Source: Glycomyces arizonensis DSM 44726
Lineage (GTDB): Bacteria > Actinomycetota > Actinomycetes > Mycobacteriales > Micromonosporaceae
Assembly: GCF_000482705.1 (NCBI RefSeq)
Contig: NZ_AXWO01000008.1
Span: forward strand, 62,001-126,000
Direction: 5' to 3'
Length of the DNA stretch: 64,000 nt
Shown here in pieces: positions 52,458 to 59,943 of this stretch (positions are counted from its first letter, which is position 1; every line of letters starts with the position of its first letter). Both the position numbers and the translations under genes were made by a program. The notes under the pieces were generated by a model. That model was given only the letters and a program-made list of their open reading frames with translations, was not told where the DNA came from and did no database searches.

Positions 52458-52835
52458 ATGGCGCCGGAATCGGACAAGAACACGGAGCAGTCGCGATCGG
52501 TCGAGTACGCGCAGAAGATCACGTCGCCCGACGACAAGCCCGAGCACGCGGGGCGTTCGCTGGTGACCACGAACCACGAGGTCATCCACAGATGGGCCGA
52601 CGACAGGGGGGCCGTGCCCGCCACCGTCCCGGGCACCGAGCACGACGGCAGGCCGGGCGTGCTGCGGTTCGACTTCCCCGGCTACGGCGGCGAGGACCTG
52701 CGGCAGGTCTCCTGGGACGACTGGTTCGCGACCTTCGACCAGCGGGGGCTCAACTTCCTCCACCAGCGGGAGACGAAGGACGGCGACCAGAGCAACTTCT
52801 TCCGGCTGGAGAACCCGTCGCGCGAGGACGCCTGA
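52458..52835 (+). CDS. Conserved small soluble protein (often mis-annotated as branching-enzyme-like)
   Basis: The 125-residue protein contains SLVTTNHEVIHRWADDRGA, PATVPGTEHDGRPGVLRFDF and ISWD-type WDDWFATFDQRGLNFLHQ with QSNFFRLE. This is a recurring stand-alone small protein of actinobacteria and other soil bacteria, sometimes labelled 1,4-alpha-glucan branching enzyme although it has no GH13 domain. Role unknown; usually seen with stress genes. AGGGGGTAGGTC precedes the ATG. Probably co-transcribed with the next small gene. Confidence 0.7.
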   Translation: MAPESDKNTEQSRSVEYAQKITSPDDKPEHAGRSLVTTNHEVIHRWADDRGAVPATVPGTEHDGRPGVLRFDFPGYGGEDLRQVSWDDWFATFDQRGLNFLHQRETKDGDQSNFFRLENPSREDA

Positions 52836-52900
52836 GCGGCGGCGCAGCGGGGCAGTGCCGGAGACACCAGAACATCAGAGCCGAGAACGAGGAGAATCCG

Positions 52901-53125
52901 TTGACACAACCGGAGACAGGCACCTACGACGTGTCGTACAACCTGGTCAGCGTCCTGTACCACACGCTTCAAGAGGCGTCGACCATCCAGCAGTACATCG
53001 ACGACGCGCGGTACGGCGGCGACGATGACGCGGCCCGGTTCCTGGAGAAGATCCAAGAAGAGGACCAGAACCGCGCCGATCAGGCGAAGGAGCTGCTCGG
53101 CCGCCAGCTGAGCGCCAAGGCATAG
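52901..53125 (+). CDS. Small acidic helical protein
   Basis: The best start is TTG 52901, seven bases after GAGGAG; no ATG or GTG lies in the frame before the helical core. The 74 residues read LTQPETGTYDVSYNLVSVLYH followed by QEASTIQQYIDDARYGG and an acidic helix EKIQEEDQNRADQAKELLG. The helix content and acid residues recall small ferritin-like or stress proteins, but there is no complete metal site. It lies 65 bases after the preceding small gene and before a long hairpin. Confidence 0.6.
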   Translation: MTQPETGTYDVSYNLVSVLYHTLQEASTIQQYIDDARYGGDDDAARFLEKIQEEDQNRADQAKELLGRQLSAKA

Positions 53126-53214
53126 CACCGGGGCACTCGCCCCACTCGGGGTCTTCAGGCAGGCCCAGAGCCTTTGAACAGGCACAGACGTCCGGTGAGC
53201 CCGACCGGACCGCA

Positions 53215-53265
53215 CCGGCCCGTTCGCCCGCGCGGTTCCTTCCGCCGCGCGGGCGAACGGGCCGG
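53215..53265. terminator. Perfect 21-bp hairpin
   Basis: CCGGCCCGTTCGCCCGCGCGG style arm (53215-53235) pairs perfectly with 53245-53265 around a nine-base loop TTCCTTCCG. It is the longest perfect hairpin I found here and sits between the small stress genes and the kinase operon. It is probably a strong terminator without U-tract. Confidence 0.75.
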
Positions 53266-53690
53266 ACCCGTGCCCGCGGCGTGTCTCCCCGAAAAGGTCG
53301 CCTTCCCCTGCGGCGAATGCAGGACGCGCCCCAGAGTTCGAGGTCGACGCGGTCGCTACCGCGCTTCGCTCCCCCGCGGCGAATGAGGGGCCGAGCGTCG
53401 CGCCGGTCGCGGGTCGAAACCGATCCGCTCCCCGCAGGGAACGACCGGATCGGCGAGTGCGACCCCTCGCACCGATATCCACTGGGGACGAAGATTGCGG
53501 ACCCTGCCGGTCCGGCCCCCGCGGACCCCTCTGCGGGGGTTGCCTTTCTTGCCGTGGCGTGCAAGGCGGGTGCGATGTCGGTAGGGTGGACAGTCACGGC
53601 GATCCCCATCCCGTACCTCCGGAGTCGGCCCATGCCCCACGAGACATCTCCTCCCGCCCCACGCCGCACGCGCCCGAACGGAGCGACGCC
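53266..53690. other. Upstream region of the PknG operon, 425 bp
   Basis: Non-coding as far as I can support. It holds GCGGCGAATG twice (about 53312 and 53376), GGTAGGGTGG near 53582 that could be part of a promoter, and a short CCGGTCCGGCC-type palindrome near 53510. No convincing small gene. The length of this leader suggests regulated transcription of the operon that follows. Confidence 0.4.
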
Positions 53691-55871
53691 ATGACCGGCG
53701 TCGTCTACTGCACGCTGCCCGGCTGTCCCGGCGAGGGCAGGGGCGTCGTGGACGAGGACGGCCTCTGCGACGAATGCGGACGCGACCCCCTCGAACCGGG
53801 CGAGGAGCCCGTGCCGCCACCGCCGGTGCCGGGCCCGCGAGTCCCGACCGGACGGACGACGCCCACCGACGTCCACACGCCCGGCCGCCTCGGCACCGGG
53901 CTCGCCGACGTCCCCAGCGCGCCGGTCAGCGACCCGACCTCGAACCTCCTCAGCGACCCCGTGGTCCCCGAGAGCCGCAGGCGGTGCCCCAACAGCCACG
54001 AGGTCGGGCGGGCCAGGGACGGCCGCCCCGCCCCGCTCAAGGGCCAGTGCCCCGAGTGCGAGGCCGACTACGACTTCACGCGCACGCTCGCCCGCGGCGA
54101 GGTCGTCGCCGACCAGTACGAGGTCGAGGGCCTCATCGCGCACGGCGGGCTCGGCGGCGTCTACCTCGCCACCGACCACCACCTGGAGAACCGGGTCGTC
54201 CTCAAGGGACTCCTCGACCCCGCCGACGCCGCGGCGCTGCGCGCCGCCCGCGACGAGCGCCACTACCTCGTCGCCGTGAACCACCCCAACATCGTCGACA
54301 TCCACAACTACGTCAAGCACCGCGACGAGAGCGACGGCGCCGAGCACGACTACCTGGTCATGGAGTACGTCGGCGGCGTCGCCCTGGACGACCCGCGCCA
54401 CCCCGGCTGGACCGCTGGCGGCACGATGCCCGCCCACTGGGCGATCCCCTTCGCGCTGGAGATCCTGTCCGCCTTCGACTACCTGCACTCGAACGGCATG
54501 GTCTACTGCGACCTCAAGCCGTCCAACATCATCCAGTCGGGCAACCGGCTCAAGCTCATCGACCTCGGCGCCATGCGGCACATCGGCCGGACCGGCGGCG
54601 ACATCTGGAGGACGCCCGGCTACAGCGCGCCGGAGATCGCCCGGAACCACCCGCCCGACGTCGCCTCGGACCTGTACACCGTCGGGCGGACCCTGGCCGT
54701 GCTCACCCTCGGCTTCCGGCCCGCCGACGCGAGCGGCGGGACGATCCGCGAGGTCCCGATACCACCGCGCCCGGCGGGCTTCAACGAATCGCTGCACCTC
54801 CTGCTCCAGCGGGCCTGCGATCCCGACCCCGAGGCGCGGTTCGCCTCCGCCGCCGCGATGGCCGACCAGCTGACCGGGGTGCTCCGGGAGATCCGCGCCG
54901 AGGTCGACGGCCAGCCCTACCCGGCCATGTCCACCCACTTCGGACTCGAGCGCGGCGCGATCGGCAGCAAGCCGGCCGACTCGACGATGACCGTCTTCAA
55001 CGGTGCCAAGGCCGAGGAGGCCCGCCAGGAGCTGCCCGTGCCGCAGGTGGCCGACCAGGCCGACCTCGCCGGGCCCGCGCTCACCGCGCTGGCGCTGCAA
55101 CCGGCCGCGCGGACGCGGGAGCGCATCGAGGCGCTCCCGGCCACCCCGGAGGCACGGCTGGCCCGGATCCGTCTCGCCGCCGAGCTGGGCAGCCGCGACG
55201 CCCCGGCGCAGATCGCACAGGCCAGCGCGGACTTCGGCGACGACTGGCGGCTCGACTGGTACCGCGGCGTGGCCGCACTCGGCGAGGCGTCGGCGGCCGA
55301 CCACTTCGAGGCGGTGCGGCGCCGCCTGCCCGGCGAGATGGCGCCGATGCTGGCGCTGGCCGTCTGCCACGAGTCGCACCGGGCCGTGCAGCGGGCCGCC
55401 GAACTGTACCGCACCGTCTGGCGCACCGACCGCAACCACACCAGCGCCGCGTTCGGCCTGGCCCGCACGTCGGACTCGGCCGAGGAGCGCCTGGCCGCCC
55501 TGGCGGACGTGCCGCACTCGTCGAGCCACTACCTCGACGCACAGCAGGCCATCATCGCCGAGCACCTGCGCGAGCGACGGAGCCTGGAGGCGGTCCTCGC
55601 GGCGGGCGCCCACCTGGACAACCTGGCGGGGCTCGACGCCGCCCGGGCCGCCCTCGTCGAGGCCGAGGTGTGGGGCGCGGCGCTCGAGGCGGTCGAGGCC
55701 GGATCCGAGGAGCCGCGGCGGAGCATCAGGGGCGTGGCGCTGACCCGCAACGAGATCGGACAGGCCTACGAGACGGTGCTGCGCCGCGTCTCGGCCGGTT
55801 GCGCCTCGCCGCTGACGCGCTGGGCGATCATCGGCGCGGCGAACCGGGCCCGACCGAGAACGTGGTTGTGA
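53691..55871 (+). CDS. pknG: PknG-like serine/threonine protein kinase with zinc ribbons and TPRs
   Basis: 726 residues. An N-terminal C7/C12/C26/C29 cluster and a second ribbon C99-x3-H103...C120-x2-C123 replace the rubredoxin of mycobacterial PknG. Kinase domain about 140-400: Gly loop HGGLGGVY, Lys172 in VVLKGLL, catalytic Asp274 in YCDLKPSN, and DLG (291-293) instead of DFG, all as in PknG, whose loop is likewise non-RD. The C-terminal half is TPR-like. No transmembrane segment. PknG adjusts 2-oxoglutarate/glutamate metabolism by phosphorylating the FHA protein GarA. The neighbouring GlnX/GlnH-like genes support this assignment. The next gene starts 19 bp later. Confidence 0.85.
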   Translation: MTGVVYCTLPGCPGEGRGVVDEDGLCDECGRDPLEPGEEPVPPPPVPGPRVPTGRTTPTDVHTPGRLGTGLADVPSAPVSDPTSNLLSDPVVPESRRRCPNSHEVGRARDGRPAPLKGQCPECEADYDFTRTLARGEVVADQYEVEGLIAHGGLGGVYLATDHHLENRVVLKGLLDPADAAALRAARDERHYLVAVNHPNIVDIHNYVKHRDESDGAEHDYLVMEYVGGVALDDPRHPGWTAGGTMPAHWAIPFALEILSAFDYLHSNGMVYCDLKPSNIIQSGNRLKLIDLGAMRHIGRTGGDIWRTPGYSAPEIARNHPPDVASDLYTVGRTLAVLTLGFRPADASGGTIREVPIPPRPAGFNESLHLLLQRACDPDPEARFASAAAMADQLTGVLREIRAEVDGQPYPAMSTHFGLERGAIGSKPADSTMTVFNGAKAEEARQELPVPQVADQADLAGPALTALALQPAARTRERIEALPATPEARLARIRLAAELGSRDAPAQIAQASADFGDDWRLDWYRGVAALGEASAADHFEAVRRRLPGEMAPMLALAVCHESHRAVQRAAELYRTVWRTDRNHTSAAFGLARTSDSAEERLAALADVPHSSSHYLDAQQAIIAEHLRERRSLEAVLAAGAHLDNLAGLDAARAALVEAEVWGAALEAVEAGSEEPRRSIRGVALTRNEIGQAYETVLRRVSAGCASPLTRWAIIGAANRARPRTWL

Positions 55872-55890
55872 CCCCATGGAGGAGGACTCT

Positions 55891-57183
55891 TTGACCGATC
55901 AGACCGGATTCGCGATCAGCGTGGCGCAGAACCCCTATCTGCCGCCGGACGAGACGACGATGTACGCGGTCGCCACCGTCGAGTTCGCGCCCGCGGAGGA
56001 GACCCGGGCCGACGTCGCCGAGATCATCGTCATCGACCGGTCGGGCTCGATGGCCGGCCCGAAGTTCGAGGAGGCGAAGCGGGCGGCGAAGGCCGCGCTC
56101 GGCGCGGTCCGAGCAGACGCGTCCTTCGCGCTCATCGCGGGGGGCACCCGCGCCACCGAGCTCTACCCGGGGGGCGGGCGGCTCGCGGGCGGGAGCGAGG
56201 AGCACAAGGAGGCCGCCGCTCGCGCGATCGACGCGATGAAGCTCGGCAGCGCGACCTCCATCGGCGCGTGGCTGCGGCGCGCGGCCGACATCGCCGCGAC
56301 GCGGCCCGCGGCCATCGGGCACGTGCTGCTGCTGACCGACGGGCAGGTCAACCAGCTCCCGTCCGTCTACGACACGGACCTGGACTACTGCAAGGGCAAG
56401 TTCGCCTGCGACGCCATCGGCATCGGCACCGGGTGGAACGCCGAGGAGCTGGGGCGGATCGCCCGGCTGTTCCACGGCACCCGCGAATACTGCCGGGACC
56501 TGCCCGACCTGGCGGACTTCTTCACCGCGGCCTCGGAGCGGGCCATGGGCAAGGCTGTCGACGGAATCGAGTTGGTCGTTAAGGGCCCCAAGGGGTTCGA
56601 GCTGAAAGGGCTGTGGCAGGCGTACCCGGTCGAGCGCGACCTGCTCCCCGGCGGCCGGGAGTCCGCGGGGCGCAGGACCGCCTTCGACCTGGGCGCGTGG
56701 GGGGCCGAGCGGCGGCAGTACCTCATGGAGCTGGCCTTCCCGGCCACCGGTACGGGATACCGCCGCGACGTCAGGCTGGAGCTGGTCCGCCGCGGCGAGG
56801 CCGTCGCGGGGGGCCTGGTGTCGGCGCAGTGGACCGACAACCCGGCCGAGAGCGAGGCGTTCCATCCGGACGTGGTCCACCACCGGACCCAGCTGGCGGG
56901 CATCGAGCACATCCGGCGGGGACTGCGGTACTGGCACGAGCGGAACCCGGCCGCCGCCACGCATCAGCTGCTGACGGCCCTGGAGCACGCCGAGCAGGTG
57001 GGGAACCGGGACCAGGCCGAGAGCATCAGGGAGTTCCTCGACTTCGACGGCCGCGGCAACGCCACCATACGGACCGACGCCTCCGGAGGGCGGGCGCTGT
57101 GGCTCGCGACGCGGGGCGACTACACCGTCCACACGCCGTCCTCGCGCGAAGCAGGCGACGACGAAGAAGGAGGCGGGTCATGA
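55891..57183 (+). CDS. von Willebrand factor A domain protein
   Basis: I prefer the TTG at 55891, five to six bases after GGAGGAGG, over the ATG at 55876 that forms part of that ribosome-binding site. The 430-residue cytoplasmic protein has a vWA domain with a complete MIDAS start DRSGSM (Asp49, Ser51, Ser53), LLTDGQ and a Thr in SATSIG; the C-terminal half is a beta-rich domain followed by helices (GLRYWHERNPAAATHQLL). vWA proteins bind partners through a metal. It lies between the kinase and FHA genes; the stop overlaps the FHA start (ATGA). No mycobacterial counterpart is known to me in the PknG operon. Confidence 0.8.
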   Translation: MTDQTGFAISVAQNPYLPPDETTMYAVATVEFAPAEETRADVAEIIVIDRSGSMAGPKFEEAKRAAKAALGAVRADASFALIAGGTRATELYPGGGRLAGGSEEHKEAAARAIDAMKLGSATSIGAWLRRAADIAATRPAAIGHVLLLTDGQVNQLPSVYDTDLDYCKGKFACDAIGIGTGWNAEELGRIARLFHGTREYCRDLPDLADFFTAASERAMGKAVDGIELVVKGPKGFELKGLWQAYPVERDLLPGGRESAGRRTAFDLGAWGAERRQYLMELAFPATGTGYRRDVRLELVRRGEAVAGGLVSAQWTDNPAESEAFHPDVVHHRTQLAGIEHIRRGLRYWHERNPAAATHQLLTALEHAEQVGNRDQAESIREFLDFDGRGNATIRTDASGGRALWLATRGDYTVHTPSSREAGDDEEGGGS

Positions 57184-57719
57184 GCTACCCGTGCCCGAAG
57201 GGACACGACTCGCCCAATCCGGTCCAGTGCCCCCGCTGCGGGACGATGCTGGTCCCGCTGCCGGACTTCGGGACCCGCCGCGGTACCGATCCGATGCCGT
57301 TCGAGGCGGTGATCGACGCCGACCGGGACTTCTACGACCGGCTCGGGAACGCCGTCGGCGGCGACGACCCGATTCCCTTCCCGCCGCACGCGCCGCGGCG
57401 GGTGGTGCCGCTGGAGCGCCAGGTGGTCTACATCGGGCGCAGCGATCCGGGCGAGGCGGGCCCGCGCCCGCCCATCGACCTCGGCGAGGTCCCGGCCGCC
57501 GACCTGGGCGTGTCGCGGCGCGTCCACGCGATCCTCAAGCGCTACGGCGACGACTGGACGGTGCACGACACCGGCTCGGCCAACGGCACCCGCGTCGACG
57601 GCCAGAAGCTCGAGCGCAACATCGAGACGCCGCTGCGCCCCGACTCGGTGATCCACATCGGGCTCTGGACCGCGATCCGGGTGCGGGAGCGGTCGACGGG
57701 CGGGGAGGCCGGGCTATGA
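57180..57719 (+). CDS. Zinc-ribbon/FHA domain protein
   Basis: The 179-residue protein starts with the zinc ribbon CPKGH...CPRCG (Cys5-x3-His9, Cys17-x2-Cys20), a linker, and an FHA domain with YIGRSD, VSRRVHAIL and NGTRVDG for phosphothreonine binding. The N-terminal ribbon has the same C-x3-H/C-x2-C form as the second ribbon of the kinase. By analogy with GarA, it is probably the kinase substrate or reader; the phosphorylatable N-terminal Thr motif ETTVTS of GarA is not seen. Stop-start overlaps on both sides place it in the operon. Confidence 0.85.
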   Translation: MSYPCPKGHDSPNPVQCPRCGTMLVPLPDFGTRRGTDPMPFEAVIDADRDFYDRLGNAVGGDDPIPFPPHAPRRVVPLERQVVYIGRSDPGEAGPRPPIDLGEVPAADLGVSRRVHAILKRYGDDWTVHDTGSANGTRVDGQKLERNIETPLRPDSVIHIGLWTAIRVRERSTGGEAGL

Positions 57720-59107
57720 CGCTGCTGCGCAACCGGATCGACGCACGGCTGCCGGAGGGCGACCTCGTCGTCCTGGGGCGGCTCGGCGTCTTCCGCGCGG
57801 GCGGCGGGCCGCAGGCGCTGATCGCGCAGGCCACGGCGGTGGTCGCGGCCCTGGCGGTCATGTTCGGGACGCTCTACTACGCCGTCAGCGCCTCGGAGGA
57901 CTCCCTGGAGGTCATCGGCCACAGCTCGGGGCCGCAGGTCGTGGCCACCACCGACCTGTACTACGCGCTCAGCGACGCCGACTCGCAGGTCGCCACGGTT
58001 CTGCTGCTCGGCGGTTCGGGCACGGAGCTCGCCGACGCGGCGCTGAGCCGCTACGAGCAGCGGCGGGGCGACGTCGCCGCGGCGCTGCTGGAGGCGCACC
58101 GACTGGCGGGCTCGGACGGGGCGCAGCGCCGCACGATCGAGTCCATCATGTCCAGATGGGGCGAGTACCAGCAGCTCGCGGCCGTCGCGCTGCTGCTCGC
58201 CGAGCGCACCGAGTACACGGCCGGGGACCCGCCGCCTGACGTGCTGGGCGCCTACCAGGAGGCCACCGCGCTCATGAGCGGGCGGGTCCTGCCCCAGGCG
58301 TACAACCTCACGCTGGAGAACGCGACGATCGTCCGCGAGTCCTACGACACCGCGTCCGGTCGCATCGAGTTCGGCCTGGCCGCGGTGGCCGTGACCGGGC
58401 TCGCCGCGCTGGCCTTCCTGGTCCTCCTCCAGGTCTACCTCGCCCGCGTCTTCCGGCGCGTCTTCAACCCCTCGCTGGTGGTGGCCACGGCGGTGGCCGT
58501 GCTGTACCTGTTCACCGGGCTCGCGGTGCTCGACACCGAGCGCGACGCGCTCACCGATGCCAAAGTGGACGGATTCGACACGGCGCTGTCGCTGGAACGC
58601 GGTAAGGCCATCTCCGACAGCCTCCACGCCGACCGTGTGCGGTTCCTGCTCGATGAGGGCGACGCCGACGTGTACGAGCAGACCTACTTCGACAAGGCGC
58701 AGCAGCTCGTCTACGTCGAGGCGGTGAGCCTGCCGCGGTACCAGGAGGCGCTGGCCGAGACCGACATCGGCGACGCGCCGTCGGGCCTGATCGGTGACGC
58801 GCTCGACGGCAGCGCCGAGGCCGAGCGGGTCTTCACGGCCTACACGGACCTCATCCTCGCCGACGCCGAGATGCGCGAGGGCCAGGGCGACCCGTCGGCG
58901 CGGCTCGCGCCGGTCGACGTCGCCCGCGCCGAATACGAGGAGGCGCTCGACGCCCTCTCGGACCGGCACCTCGACCGCTTCCGGTCGGCGATCGCCGCGG
59001 GCGAGGACGCCGTCGCCGGATTCGCCTTCCTCCTGATCGCCGCGATGGTCTCGCTCGGCGTGTTCACCTTCAGCGGCATCGCGCCGCGACTGCGGGAGTA
59101 CCGATGA
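57716..59107 (+). CDS. glnX: GlnX-like four-helix membrane sensor
   Basis: The 463-residue protein has helices at about 36-56, 219-241, 253-273 and 436-455, and two helical extracytoplasmic domains (57-215 and 275-430). The second contains RVFNPSLVVA before helix three and a C-terminal short cytoplasmic tail. This is the layout of mycobacterial GlnX, which passes the amino-acid signal of lipoprotein GlnH to PknG inside the cell. Sequence identity cannot be assessed here, but gene order with kinase, FHA and GlnH-like genes makes the call likely. ATGA overlaps at both ends. Confidence 0.75.
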   Translation: MTLLRNRIDARLPEGDLVVLGRLGVFRAGGGPQALIAQATAVVAALAVMFGTLYYAVSASEDSLEVIGHSSGPQVVATTDLYYALSDADSQVATVLLLGGSGTELADAALSRYEQRRGDVAAALLEAHRLAGSDGAQRRTIESIMSRWGEYQQLAAVALLLAERTEYTAGDPPPDVLGAYQEATALMSGRVLPQAYNLTLENATIVRESYDTASGRIEFGLAAVAVTGLAALAFLVLLQVYLARVFRRVFNPSLVVATAVAVLYLFTGLAVLDTERDALTDAKVDGFDTALSLERGKAISDSLHADRVRFLLDEGDADVYEQTYFDKAQQLVYVEAVSLPRYQEALAETDIGDAPSGLIGDALDGSAEAERVFTAYTDLILADAEMREGQGDPSARLAPVDVARAEYEEALDALSDRHLDRFRSAIAAGEDAVAGFAFLLIAAMVSLGVFTFSGIAPRLREYR

Positions 59108-59943
59108 GCAGACACATGATCCGACGCGCGCTGACCGTGCTGTGCGCGCTGTCGCTGCTGCCGCTCGCGGCCTGCGGCGGCGACGAGGAGGAATCCATCC
59201 TCGACAAGGACTCCCTGCGCATCGGCGTGCGGTACGGCCTGAACCTCATCAGCGAGGAGGTCGACGGCGAGTTCGTCGGCTACGAGATCGACGTCGCGAA
59301 CTTCATCGCGGACCAGCTCGGCAAGGACGTGGAGTTCGAACCGATCGACCTCGACGAGCGCGCGCCGGAGCTGCTGTCGGGCGATATCGACCTGGCGATC
59401 GCGACCTACTCGATCACGCAGGAGCGCAAGCAGCGCGTGGCCTTCGCCGGGCCGTACGTGATCGACCACTTCGACATCCTGGTGCGGGAGGACAACGACG
59501 AGATCGCCTCGCTCGCCGACCTCGAAGGGAAGACGGTCTGCGAGGTGGAGGGCTCGAACGCGGTCGACCGCATCACCGACGAGCACGGCATCGACGCGAA
59601 CATCCGCGGCGTCGAGAACTATGACGAGTGCATGCGCCTGCTGGGCACCGGCGGGATCGACGCGATCGCCACCGACGAGCTCGGGCTCGCCGGGCTGGCG
59701 ATCGATGCCGACTTCGAGGCCAAGCTCGTCGGGGCGGACTTCTCCCAGGAGCGCATCGGCGTCGGCATGCGGCCCGGCGACACCGCCGGGTGCGAGGCGA
59801 TCAACCGGGCCATCACCGCGATGTACCAGGGCGGCGGCGACGGCGCCCCCAGCACCGCCGAGCTGTACCTCGAGAAGTGGTTCGGGAACACCGTGCTGGA
59901 CCTCTCGCAGTTCCCCATACCCCAATTCGAAGGATGCGCATGA
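59104..59943 (+). CDS. glnH: GlnH-like amino-acid-binding lipoprotein
   Basis: The 279-residue protein has a lipoprotein signal with LPLAACGG (Cys24) and a type II solute-binding fold: SLRIGVRYGLNLISEE, GYEIDVANFIADQLG, DLAIATYSITQERKQRVAFAGPY, LADLEGKTVCEVEGSNAVDR. The R in ITQERKQRV is the usual carboxylate-binding Arg of amino-acid binders. No ABC permease or ATPase follows, so it is a sensor rather than a transport component; this matches GlnH in the PknG pathway. The ligand is probably glutamate or aspartate. Confidence 0.8.
   Translation: MSRHMIRRALTVLCALSLLPLAACGGDEEESILDKDSLRIGVRYGLNLISEEVDGEFVGYEIDVANFIADQLGKDVEFEPIDLDERAPELLSGDIDLAIATYSITQERKQRVAFAGPYVIDHFDILVREDNDEIASLADLEGKTVCEVEGSNAVDRITDEHGIDANIRGVENYDECMRLLGTGGIDAIATDELGLAGLAIDADFEAKLVGADFSQERIGVGMRPGDTAGCEAINRAITAMYQGGGDGAPSTAELYLEKWFGNTVLDLSQFPIPQFEGCA

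Noticed and set aside
52458-52835. 1,4-alpha-glucan branching enzyme
   Set aside because: The protein is 125 residues with no GH13 barrel or catalytic acids; the name would be an annotation-propagation artefact.
53126-53690. Small gene in the gap before the kinase
   Set aside because: Frames there are short, lack ribosome-binding sites and cross the 21-bp hairpin; nothing resembles a protein family.
52947-55877. 976-residue minus-strand reading frame opposite the kinase
   Set aside because: Translation is Gly/Arg/Val-rich without domains and lies exactly antisense to the kinase, a known effect of GC-rich codon bias.
53774-55894. 706-residue plus-strand frame overlapping the kinase
   Set aside because: Arg/Pro-rich translation with no domain; the kinase frame has all conserved motifs.
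59104-59943. Component of an amino-acid ABC importer
   Set aside because: No ABC permease or ATPase gene is adjacent; the kinase/GlnX context fits a sensor better.
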